Part shown: positions 1 to 5,306 of the stretch, piece by piece
How the letters are laid out: each line of letters starts with the position of its first letter
Numbering within the stretch: the first letter of the stretch is position 1
Source: Gammaproteobacteria bacterium
GTDB lineage: Bacteria > Pseudomonadota > Gammaproteobacteria > Xanthomonadales > Xanthomonadaceae
NCBI GenBank assembly: GCA_030431185.1
Contig: JAUIJO010000112.1
Span: forward strand, 1 to 9,911
Length of the DNA stretch: 9,911 nt
Reading direction: 5' to 3'
Notes under the pieces: generated by a model
Seen by the model: only the letters and a program-made list of their open reading frames with translations
Database searches by the model: none
Told to the model about the DNA's origin: nothing
Program-made: the position numbers and the translations under genes

Positions 1-79
1 CGGCCCTGGCGGGGTTTTCGACCTAGCGTCGCGAGGGGCCGACGGGGCCACCATGGAGACGTGCTTGCTGACTACATGC

Positions 80-121
80 GTCCATGAACAGGCCGCCACA
101 AGGGCGCGCCCGGACATGGAC
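80..121 (-). other. Inverted repeat downstream of tRNA-Ser
   Basis: Reading away from the tRNA 3' end, GTCCATG (115-121) pairs with CATGGAC (80-86). The 28-base interval contains the palindrome GGGCGCGCCC (102-111). The element begins about ten bases beyond the tRNA. It could help define the precursor 3' end, but no T-run follows. The remaining bases 1-79 show no recognisable gene. Confidence 0.25.
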
Positions 122-130
122 CTTGGAATA

Positions 131-223
131 TGGCGGAGAGAGGGGGATTCGAACCCCCGAAGCGCGGTTTAGACGCTTACACACTTTCCAGGCGTGCTCC
201 TTCAACCACTCGGACACCTCTCC
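131..223 (-). tRNA. tRNA-Ser (anticodon GGA)
   Basis: The minus strand folds into a complete class II (long variable arm) tRNA of 93 bases. The acceptor stem GGAGAGG pairs with TCTCTCC, including one G-U at the seventh pair. The anticodon stem CACGC/GTGTG encloses the loop CTGGAAA, which gives anticodon GGA (plus-strand positions 187-189) and reads UCC/UCU serine codons. A variable arm with AAGCG/CGCTT is present, as is a T arm of five G-C pairs around TTCGAAT. The discriminator base is G and the terminal CCA is encoded (TGG at 131-133 on the plus strand). It is transcribed divergently from dnaX. tRNA-Ser genes are known integration sites for genomic islands, but no integrase or repeated tRNA 3' end is visible here. 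Confidence 0.97.
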
Positions 224-267
224 GCTGGACCCCGGCACCGGCGCAAACCGGCCCGCAGGGGGCGCAA

Positions 268-296
268 AGTCTAACCTTGGCGGGGGCCTGCCACAA
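268..296 (-). promoter_or_regulatory. Candidate sigma-70 promoter of the tRNA-Ser gene
   Basis: Reading the minus strand, TTGTGG (291-296) is followed after exactly 17 bases by TAGACT (268-273). These match the -35 and -10 consensus at three and four of six positions. The bases after the -10 box are strongly GC-rich (GCGCCCCC), as expected for a stringently controlled stable-RNA promoter. Transcription would start near 261, leaving a leader of about 37 bases before the mature tRNA. The call rests on spacing and position only. The rest of the stretch between the tRNA and dnaX (224-413) shows no convincing dnaX promoter. Confidence 0.45.
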
Positions 297-413
297 GCGC
301 TATCGTTCAGCCGCGGCGGGGCTGGACGGGCATGGCACACTATGGATGCCTGACCGGGCGGCGGCCTTGCCGGTCGCCCCATCCCGGCGTAACCCGAGGT
401 TCGTTCCCCGCCC

Positions 414-2252
414 ATGTCCTACCTGGTCCTTGCTCGAAAGTGGCGCCCCCGGCGATTCGCCGAACTGGTGGGGCAGGAACACGTGGTCAAGGCGCTGACC
501 AACGCGCTGGACTCCGGCCGGATCCACCATGCGTTCCTGTTCACCGGCACCCGCGGGGTGGGCAAGACCACGATCGCGCGGATATTCGCCAAGTCGCTGA
601 ACTGCGAGCAGGGCACGTCGGCCGACCCCTGCGGCGAGTGCGCCTCGTGCAAGGACATCGACGCCGGTCGCTTCATCGACCTGCTGGAGATCGACGCCGC
701 GTCCAACACCGGCGTCGACGACGTGCGCGAGGTCATCGACAACGCGCAGTACATGCCCAGCCGGGGCAGGGTGAAGGTCTACCTGATCGACGAAGTGCAC
801 ATGCTGTCCAAGAGCGCCTTCAACGCGCTGCTGAAGACGCTCGAGGAGCCGCCGGGGCACGTCAAGTTCCTGCTCGCCACCACCGACCCGCAGAAGCTGC
901 CGGTGACGGTGCTGTCGCGTTGCCTGCAGTTCAACCTCAAGCGCCTGGACGAGGCGCAGATCACCGGCCAGATCAACAGGATCCTCGAAGCCGAGGGCAT
1001 TCCCGCCGACGCGGGTGCCGTACGACAGATCGCCCGGGGCGCCGACGGCAGCCTGCGCGATGGACTCTCGCTGCTCGACCAGGCGATCGCCTACACCGGC
1101 GCCGGGAGCGGCGGGGTCGAGCTGCAGGACGCCGCGGTGGCGACGATGCTGGGGACGGTCGACCGCACCCGCGTGGGCGAACTGCTGTCGGCCCTGGCGG
1201 ACGGCGACGGCGAACGCATGCTGGCCGAGGTCGCGACCCTGTCGGAATTCTCGCCGGACTGGAGCGGGGTGCTCGATGCGTTCTCCGAGGCGCTGCATCG
1301 CGTCCAGGTGCGCCAACTGGTGCCATCGGCCGAGGTCGAGCGCGACGGGCTGGACATCGACGCGCTGGCGTCACGGCTGCGACCCGAAGTGGTCCAGTTG
1401 TGGTATCAGATGGCCCTGGGTGGTCGACGCGACCTGGGCTATGCGCCCAGCCCCCGCGCAGGCTTCGAGATGAGCCTGCTGCGGATGCTGGCGTTCCGGC
1501 CCGCAGGCGATGCCGACACCCATGCCGCGTCCCAGCCGCGTGACGCGTCCCCACGCCCGGCCCCGGCGGCCGCCGCCACGGAGGCTGCCGATCCGGAGCC
1601 CGAGCCGCGCCGCCCCGACGCCCGCGTCGACGATACGGACGGGCTCCGGTCCTCTCCCGCCGTGCCGGCCCCGGAGGTGCTGCCGGCCAGCGCCCCGGCC
1701 GCGCCGCTGGACAGTGCCTGCGCAACGCCCGGGCCCGCGTCGGCATCGCGTCCCGATCCCGTGGCCGCGCCGGACGTGTCGCCGCGACACGTCCCCGCTA
1801 CCCCTCCCGCTACCCCTCCCGACGCGCCGGTTGCCGAGGCGGCACCGGTCGGCAGGATCGTGGAGGACGCCGAGGACTGGCATGCCCTCGTCGAGGGCCT
1901 GTCGGACCTGAGGGGCCCGGCCAGGCTGCTGGCCGAACACGCGGTGTTCGTCTCCCATCGCGACGGCGTGCTGGTCCTGGCGCTGGCGGAGATCGACGAG
2001 CATCTGCGGATGCCCATGACCGTCGACCAGTTGTCGGCCGCCCTCGAGGCCAGGCTGGGGGGCATCCCCCAGGTCCGCTTCGAAGCGGCGCGGCAACTGG
2101 ACGACTCCCTGCATGCGCGGAAACTGCGCGCACGCGACGAACGCCAGTCCGAGGCTGAAGCGATCTTCATGAACGACCCGGACGTGCAGCGCCTGATCGA
2201 GCAGCATGGCGCGACCGTCGTCCCGGATTCGATACGGCCGTTCGACGGCTGA
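414..2252 (+). CDS. dnaX: DNA polymerase III subunit tau/gamma (DnaX)
   Basis: The ATPase of the clamp loader opens the beta sliding clamp and, as tau, couples polymerase III cores to DnaB helicase. The 612-residue product opens with MSYLVLARKWRP, typical of DnaX. It has Walker A GTRGVGKT (45-52), a zinc module with Cys64, Cys73, Cys76 and Cys79, Walker B VYLIDEVH (122-129) and the SRC motif (168-170). A Pro/Ala-rich linker runs from about 365 to 480. The C-terminal tau domain (about 485-612) ends in the polymerase-binding tail PDVQRLIEQHGA...IRPFDG. Tau is therefore full length. No A-rich slippery heptamer like the one that makes gamma in E. coli is seen. The ribosome-binding site is weak (GAGG, 14 bases before ATG). 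The linker coding region contains a perfect palindrome and a 12-base tandem repeat, listed separately. It leads the dnaX-ybaB-recR-HIT cluster. Confidence 0.97.
   Translation: MSYLVLARKWRPRRFAELVGQEHVVKALTNALDSGRIHHAFLFTGTRGVGKTTIARIFAKSLNCEQGTSADPCGECASCKDIDAGRFIDLLEIDAASNTGVDDVREVIDNAQYMPSRGRVKVYLIDEVHMLSKSAFNALLKTLEEPPGHVKFLLATTDPQKLPVTVLSRCLQFNLKRLDEAQITGQINRILEAEGIPADAGAVRQIARGADGSLRDGLSLLDQAIAYTGAGSGGVELQDAAVATMLGTVDRTRVGELLSALADGDGERMLAEVATLSEFSPDWSGVLDAFSEALHRVQVRQLVPSAEVERDGLDIDALASRLRPEVVQLWYQMALGGRRDLGYAPSPRAGFEMSLLRMLAFRPAGDADTHAASQPRDASPRPAPAAAATEAADPEPEPRRPDARVDDTDGLRSSPAVPAPEVLPASAPAAPLDSACATPGPASASRPDPVAAPDVSPRHVPATPPATPPDAPVAEAAPVGRIVEDAEDWHALVEGLSDLRGPARLLAEHAVFVSHRDGVLVLALAEIDEHLRMPMTVDQLSAALEARLGGIPQVRFEAARQLDDSLHARKLRARDERQSEAEAIFMNDPDVQRLIEQHGATVVPDSIRPFDG
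1772..1794. repeat. Perfect 11-bp inverted repeat inside dnaX
   Basis: GGACGTGTCGC (1772-1782) and its exact reverse complement (1784-1794) flank a single C at 1783. In RNA this would form a 10-bp stem closed by a CCG triloop, or a 9-bp stem with a five-base loop. It lies in the Pro/Ala-rich linker of DnaX, encoding roughly DVSPRHVP, and directly abuts a 12-base tandem repeat. It could be an mRNA hairpin that slows ribosome or polymerase, a protein-binding site, or coincidence in GC-rich DNA. The repeat itself is directly visible; any role is inferred. Confidence 0.9.
1794..1821 (+). repeat. 12-base tandem repeat (2.3 copies) in the dnaX linker
   Basis: The unit CCCGCTACCCCT repeats in frame about 2.3 times. 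It encodes PATP units (residues 461-469, PATPPATPP) in the flexible linker between the DnaX ATPase/oligomerisation part and the tau-specific C-terminus. Because the unit is a multiple of three, gain or loss of a copy would change linker length without shifting the frame. It is an expected place for strain-to-strain length variation. Confidence 0.85.
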
Positions 2253-2261
2253 CCCATCCAA

Positions 2262-2293
2262 GGCCCGCCCACGCGGGCCGTCGCCGAGGCGAC
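2262..2293 (+). other. Two adjacent GC-rich hairpins in the dnaX-ybaB gap
   Basis: GGCCCGC (2262-2268) and GCGGGCC (2273-2279) form a perfect 7-bp stem with a CCAC loop. GTCGCC (2280-2285) and GGCGAC (2288-2293) follow at once and form a second, smaller hairpin. Neither is followed by a T-run, so a classical intrinsic terminator is not supported. They may partially attenuate transcription or protect the 3' end of dnaX mRNA. The structures are visible; the roles are inferred. Confidence 0.5.
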
Positions 2294-2327
2294 ACCCTTC
2301 CACCCAGGCACATAGCGAGTACACACC

Positions 2328-2648
2328 ATGCGCGGAAACATCGCCCAACTCATGCAACAAGCGCAGAAGATGCAGGAGAACATCCAGAAGGCCCAGGAAG
2401 AGCTGGCCAACGTCGAGGTCACCGGCAATGCCGGTGGCGGCATGGTCAGCGTCACCCTGACCGGCCGGATGGAATGCCGCAAGGTCCGCGTCGATCCCAG
2501 CGTGCTGTCCGACCCGGAAATGGCCGAGGACCTCATCGCCGCCGCGATCAACGACGCCGTCAACAAGGTCAACCAGGCCTCGCAGGAGAAGATGGGATCG
2601 GCGACCGCCGGCATGCCGATGCCGCCGGGCATGAAGCTGCCGTTCTGA
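2328..2648 (+). CDS. ybaB: YbaB/EbfC family nucleoid-associated protein
   Basis: This is a small DNA-binding protein of 106 residues, close to the family's usual length of about 100-110. It forms dimers with a tweezer-like shape and associates with the nucleoid. The product starts with the amphipathic helix typical of the family, MRGNIAQLMQQAQKMQENIQ. A beta-sheet core follows (VEVTGNAGGGMVSVTLTGRMECRKVRVDP, about 29-57, given here as one span of motif). A second helix (DLIAAAINDAVNKVNQ) and a Met/Pro/Gly-rich tail ending PPGMKLPF complete it. It sits 75 bases after dnaX and 97 before recR, the conserved order in many bacteria. The start is set by the N-terminal helix. The upstream ribosome-binding site is poor, so it may depend on upstream translation. 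Confidence 0.95.
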   Translation: MRGNIAQLMQQAQKMQENIQKAQEELANVEVTGNAGGGMVSVTLTGRMECRKVRVDPSVLSDPEMAEDLIAAAINDAVNKVNQASQEKMGSATAGMPMPPGMKLPF

Positions 2649-2708
2649 GCGCGACGCCCCCGGCGATGCCCAGGGGCCCGACCATGATGCATGCACACAC
2701 GACGCACG

Positions 2709-2731
2709 GGACGCCGCCTCGCGGGGCGTCC
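2709..2731 (+). other. Hairpin just upstream of recR
   Basis: GGACGCC (2709-2715) and GGCGTCC (2725-2731) make a 7-bp stem with a nine-base loop, ending 14 bases before the recR start codon. No T-run follows. It lies just 5' of the weak CAGG ribosome-binding site of recR and so could influence initiation. An unrelated 8-base palindrome TGCATGCA lies at 2688-2695. A function for either is unproven. Confidence 0.4.
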
Positions 2732-2745
2732 GTAACAGGCCGACG

Positions 2746-3369
2746 ATGAGCTCACCCCTGCTGGAACAACTGATCGAAGCCTTCCGCGTCCTGCCCGGAG
2801 TGGGCCAGAAATCGGCGCAACGGATGGCCTACCACCTGCTCGAGCGGGAGCGCGACGGCGGGCGTCGCCTTTCGCAGGCGCTGTCCGAGGCGGTGGAGAA
2901 CGTGGGTCATTGCGCGCGTTGCCGCGACTTCAGCGAGACCGAGGTCTGCGCCACCTGTGCCAGCGCCTCGCGCGATGCCCACCTGCTGTGCGTGGTGGAA
3001 TCCCCGGCCGATCGACTGGCGATCGAACAGGCGACGGGCTACCGCGGCCTGTACTTCGTGCTGCAGGGCCGTTTGTCGCCGCTGGACGGCATCGGCCCCC
3101 GCGAGCTCGGCCTCGACCGCCTGGGCGATCGCCTGGGCGAGGGCGACGTGCAGGAGATGATCATCGCCACCAATCCGACCGTCGAAGGCGAAGCGACCGC
3201 GCACTATCTTTCGCAGCTGGCGCGCGGCCACGCGGTCAAGCCCAGCCGCCTGGCGCATGGCCTGCCGCTGGGGGGCGAACTGGAATACGTCGATCGCGGT
3301 ACCCTCTCGCATGCGTTCGGCAGCCGCAGCGAAATCCCACGCCAGGATTCGCACGGCGGCACGGACTGA
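2746..3369 (+). CDS. recR: Recombination mediator RecR
   Basis: RecR acts with RecO (and RecF) to displace SSB and load RecA at single-strand gaps. The 207-residue product is slightly longer than the common length of about 198-200. It shows the N-terminal helix-hairpin-helix segment LPGVGQKSAQRMAYHLL (16-32). A four-cysteine zinc site follows (Cys56, Cys59, Cys68, Cys71), then a TOPRIM domain from about 79, with acidic Glu85 and the NPTVEGEAT motif (143-151). The Walker B-like end HGLPLGGELEYVDRGTL (171-187) is the usual RecR C-terminus. About 17 extra residues (SRSEIPRQDSHGGTD) trail it. The start matches the standard SxLLEQLIEAFRVLPGVG opening. Clustering with dnaX and ybaB agrees with the assignment. 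Confidence 0.97.
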   Translation: MSSPLLEQLIEAFRVLPGVGQKSAQRMAYHLLERERDGGRRLSQALSEAVENVGHCARCRDFSETEVCATCASASRDAHLLCVVESPADRLAIEQATGYRGLYFVLQGRLSPLDGIGPRELGLDRLGDRLGEGDVQEMIIATNPTVEGEATAHYLSQLARGHAVKPSRLAHGLPLGGELEYVDRGTLSHAFGSRSEIPRQDSHGGTD

Positions 3370-3381
3370 ATCCAGACCGGT

Positions 3382-3399
3382 GGCGGGGCGTGCCCCGCC
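3382..3399 (+). other. Strong hairpin between recR and the HIT gene
   Basis: GGCGGGGC (3382-3389) and GCCCCGCC (3392-3399) are perfect inverted repeats separated by GT, giving a 7-bp all-GC stem with a CGTG loop. It starts 13 bases after the recR stop codon and ends just before AGGGAG, the ribosome-binding site of the next gene. The position fits a read-through terminator or mRNA-stability element, but there is no T-run after it. Confidence 0.5.
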
Positions 3400-3417
3400 C
3401 GACACAGGGAGCGACCC

Positions 3418-3768
3418 ATGGCCGACGACACCATCTTCCACAAGATCATCCGCCGCGAGATTCCCGCCGACATCGTGTACGAGGACGATGCGCTGATCGC
3501 CATCCGCGATATCGCGCCGCAAGCCCCCGTGCACGTGTTGTTCGTGCCCAAGGAACGCTTCGCCACCCTCAACGACGTGCCGCCCTCGCAGGCGGAGGTC
3601 ATCGGACGCCTCGCGGTGGCCGCCGCGAACTATGCCAAGGCCGAGGGCTTCGCCGAGGATGGCTACCGGATCGTCATGAACTGCAATGCGCACGGTGGGC
3701 AGACGGTGTTCCAGATCCACCTGCACCTGCTCGCCGGTGCGCCGCTCGGCCACTTCGGCACCGCTTGA
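3418..3768 (+). CDS. HIT-family (HINT-like) nucleotide phosphoramidase/hydrolase
   Basis: HINT-type proteins hydrolyse AMP-lysine and other nucleoside phosphoramidates through a histidine-triad site. The 116 residues align well by eye with E. coli HinT: TIFHKIIRREIPADIVYEDD (5-24), DIAPQAPVHVLFVPK with the conserved His39, and EDGYRIVMNCNAHGGQTVF. The triad normally reads His-x-His-x-His, but here it reads Gln99-Ile-His101-Leu-His103, so the first His is replaced by Gln (codon CAG, 3712-3714). The middle His101, the expected nucleophile, is kept. The C-terminus LGHFGTA is shorter than the long tail of HINT1. Translation starts after a good AGGGAG site six bases upstream. It closes the dnaX-recR cluster and converges on the HAD gene 72 bases away. 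That gap holds only a weak 7-bp inverted repeat (3785-3791 with 3830-3836). Confidence 0.92.
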   Translation: MADDTIFHKIIRREIPADIVYEDDALIAIRDIAPQAPVHVLFVPKERFATLNDVPPSQAEVIGRLAVAAANYAKAEGFAEDGYRIVMNCNAHGGQTVFQIHLHLLAGAPLGHFGTA

Positions 3769-3840
3769 TCCAGGCGGGCTTGCAGCGGGAGGCGCGCCGC
3801 GGGCGGGACGCGATGCCTGCTTTGCGCAGCTCCCGCCGTT

Positions 3841-4482
3841 TCAGCGCGACGACAGGCCTCCTCCGGGTGCCCCCTGCGCGTCCAGAAGATCGAAGCCCTG
3901 CCAGCGATGAACGGGGTGGTCGGCGAGGGCGAGCATGTCGTCGTCCTCCTCGCTGTCGCCATAGGCATGCACGGCGCCGTAGTCGGCGAGGCGGTAGCGC
4001 TTGAGTATCCGGCGCGCCTTGTGCGCGCCGCCGCAGTCGACGCCCCGGTAGCGGCCGGTGAGCCTGCCCCCTCGATGGCCCAGTTGCGAGCAGATCAGGG
4101 CGATGCCCTGTCGCCTGCACCACTCGCGCAGGTACAGGTCCAGGGACGCCGACACCACGACGACGGTGTCGCCGCGGGCCTGGTGCCAGCGAATGCGTTC
4201 GATCGCGACCGGGCGCATGAAGCGGGGGAGTTCCTCGTCGGCATACGCGCGGGCGGCAGCGGCCAGTGCCTTCCGGTCCATGCCGCTCAACCCCACCCGG
4301 ACCGCCGCCTTGCGCAGCGTCGTCCCCCGCACGCATTTCAGTCGGTAGTATCCCAGCATCAGGGGGGCGAGCAGCAACGCGCCCCAGAACCTGCGTCGGG
4401 GCGGGACGTGCAGTCTCAGGAAGGCGGAGAAGCTGTCCCGGTCGGTGATGGTGTGGTCGAAATCGAACAGCGCCAGGTCCAT
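3841..4482 (-). CDS. HAD superfamily subfamily IB phosphatase
   Basis: The 213-residue product carries all four HAD motifs. Motif I is LFDFDHT, with nucleophile Asp7 and acid/base Asp9. Motif II is VVVVSAS with Ser111, motif III is Lys155, and motif IV is YGDSEEDDDML with Asp176 and Asp180. The arrangement and the helical insert (30-50, RRRFWGALLLAPLMLGYYRL) fit the SerB-like HAD-IB group that also contains E. coli PgpC (phosphatidylglycerophosphatase). The substrate cannot be told from sequence. An in-frame ATG at 4494 would add four residues (MAEG). The start at 4482 is preferred because AAAGGA lies 11 bases before it, whereas that motif would touch the other ATG. It begins 19 bases after the small membrane protein gene and is probably the last gene of the moxR operon. 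Confidence 0.88.
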   Translation of the reverse strand: MDLALFDFDHTITDRDSFSAFLRLHVPPRRRFWGALLLAPLMLGYYRLKCVRGTTLRKAAVRVGLSGMDRKALAAAARAYADEELPRFMRPVAIERIRWHQARGDTVVVVSASLDLYLREWCRRQGIALICSQLGHRGGRLTGRYRGVDCGGAHKARRILKRYRLADYGAVHAYGDSEEDDDMLALADHPVHRWQGFDLLDAQGAPGGGLSSR

Positions 4483-4501
4483 GCCTTCGGCCATCCTTTC
4501 G

Positions 4502-4720
4502 TCAGCGCTTGATGCGGCCGGGGCGACACCCGAACAGGCCGAAGTGGCCGAGCCAGGCACTCAGGTAGAGACCGGCGAACAAGGCGCCGAGGCTGAGGAT
4601 GCCGGGTTCCGCTTCGCCCGAGGCGAGCCGGTGGGCGTGGATCAGGATCGCGCCGAGACTGGCCAGTGCCAGCAGCACGGCGGTGATGCGTAGGCCTCGT
4701 GGAGCCGAGGGGTGGATCAT
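4502..4720 (-). CDS. Small two-helix membrane protein, unrecognised
   Basis: This is a 72-residue product of unrecognised family. It has two hydrophobic stretches, ITAVLLALASLGAILIHA (12-29) and ILSLGALFAGLYLSAWLG (41-58), joined by an acidic turn (ASGEAEPG). Positive residues lie at both ends (R8, R11 and the tail CRPGRIKR), so both termini are predicted to be cytoplasmic. The start at 4720 is supported by a strong AAGGAG site six bases upstream. A longer in-frame reading back to 4855 lacks such a site and would overlap the Slp gene. It lies 85 bases after the lipoprotein gene and 19 before the HAD gene on the same strand. The intact frame, good ribosome-binding site and tight packing argue that it is real. 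Confidence 0.75.
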   Translation of the reverse strand: MIHPSAPRGLRITAVLLALASLGAILIHAHRLASGEAEPGILSLGALFAGLYLSAWLGHFGLFGCRPGRIKR

Positions 4721-4805
4721 GCATGTCTCCTTCCGTGGAGCGGTCTGGCGATGCTTGGAGCGTGCCGTCGGTGTCAGCGCGGGGGAGAAGCCAGGGACGG
4801 GCGGC

Positions 4806-5306
4806 TCACCACCAGCCCCACCACGGCCACGGTGCCGGATAGTTGTTGACGACATCCACCTGTTCGCGGATCGGCCACAGGTAGATCACGTCGGCCTCGA
4901 CCGTCGGGAAGCGGTAGTCGTATCCGCCGATCTGGCGGTTCTCGTAGCCGCTCACGCGCCCCGTGAAGGTGACTTCGCGCCCCTCCTGGAAGATCGCCGG
5001 GTCGTAGAAGCCATCGCGACAGGCGATGAACCGGCCGCCGGTGTCGTCGGTCGCCCAGTACGGCCGCGCGTTGCCGTTGAGCTGGGTCGACAGCATCTCG
5101 AAGCAGGTGCGGTTTTCCTTGGGTTCGACCTGGATCACCCGGCCGCCCCAGCGGACGCTGGCACCAGTCTGGTCGAACTCGATGGCCTGGCGCGGGGTCA
5201 CCGCCGAATACTCGCCCTGCAGGGGCGCGGGCTGGGTCGCGCAACCCGACAACAGGATCACCGAAGCGGCCAAGGCGGCCAGCCATCCACGCGATCTGAT
5301 CTTCAT
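4806..5306 (-). CDS. Slp-family outer-membrane lipoprotein
   Basis: The 166-residue precursor has a lipoprotein signal: positive MKIRSR, hydrophobic core LAALAASVILL and lipobox LSGC with Cys22 as the acylated residue. Ala at +2 favours sorting to the outer membrane. The body VRWGGRVIQVEPKENRTCFEML...GRFIACRDGFYDPAIFQEGREVTFTGRVSG resembles the Slp/YeaY family, whose E. coli founder is induced by starvation. The tail ends in an unusual aromatic run, PAPWPWWGWW. The ATG overlaps the tgpA stop codon by four bases (5303-5306). An AGGGAG site inside tgpA, seven bases upstream, supports this start, so translation is probably coupled. Its role beside a MoxR-TgpA module is not known. Confidence 0.9.
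   Translation of the reverse strand: MKIRSRGWLAALAASVILLSGCATQPAPLQGEYSAVTPRQAIEFDQTGASVRWGGRVIQVEPKENRTCFEMLSTQLNGNARPYWATDDTGGRFIACRDGFYDPAIFQEGREVTFTGRVSGYENRQIGGYDYRFPTVEADVIYLWPIREQVDVVNNYPAPWPWWGWW

Noticed and set aside
366..394. dnaX promoter (TTGCCG with TAACCC 17 bases later)
   Set aside because: The -10 match is only two of six. It would also place the start codon within about 20 bases of the box, leaving almost no leader. Not convincing.
23..498. Open frames on both strands running through the tRNA region
   Set aside because: They translate straight through the tRNA-Ser gene and show no conserved protein sequence.
1371..2755. Two long minus-strand open frames (about 440 codons) opposite dnaX, ybaB and recR
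   Set aside because: They are antisense to genes with unmistakable conserved motifs. Their products are Arg/Gly/Ala-rich and low in complexity, as expected for shadow frames in very GC-rich DNA.
3785..3836. Bidirectional terminator between the convergent HIT and HAD genes
   Set aside because: Only a 7-bp inverted repeat separated by 38 bases was found, with no T-run on either side. A terminator is expected here but not supported by sequence.
4721..4805. Possible internal promoter between the Slp gene and the small gene (CTGACA on the minus strand)
   Set aside because: The -35-like box is good, but nothing resembling a -10 box follows at suitable spacing.
4721..4855. Longer version of the small membrane protein beginning at 4855
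   Set aside because: It would overlap the Slp gene, lacks a ribosome-binding site and adds a Pro/Arg-rich, non-signal-like leader. ATG 4720 has an AAGGAG site at ideal spacing.
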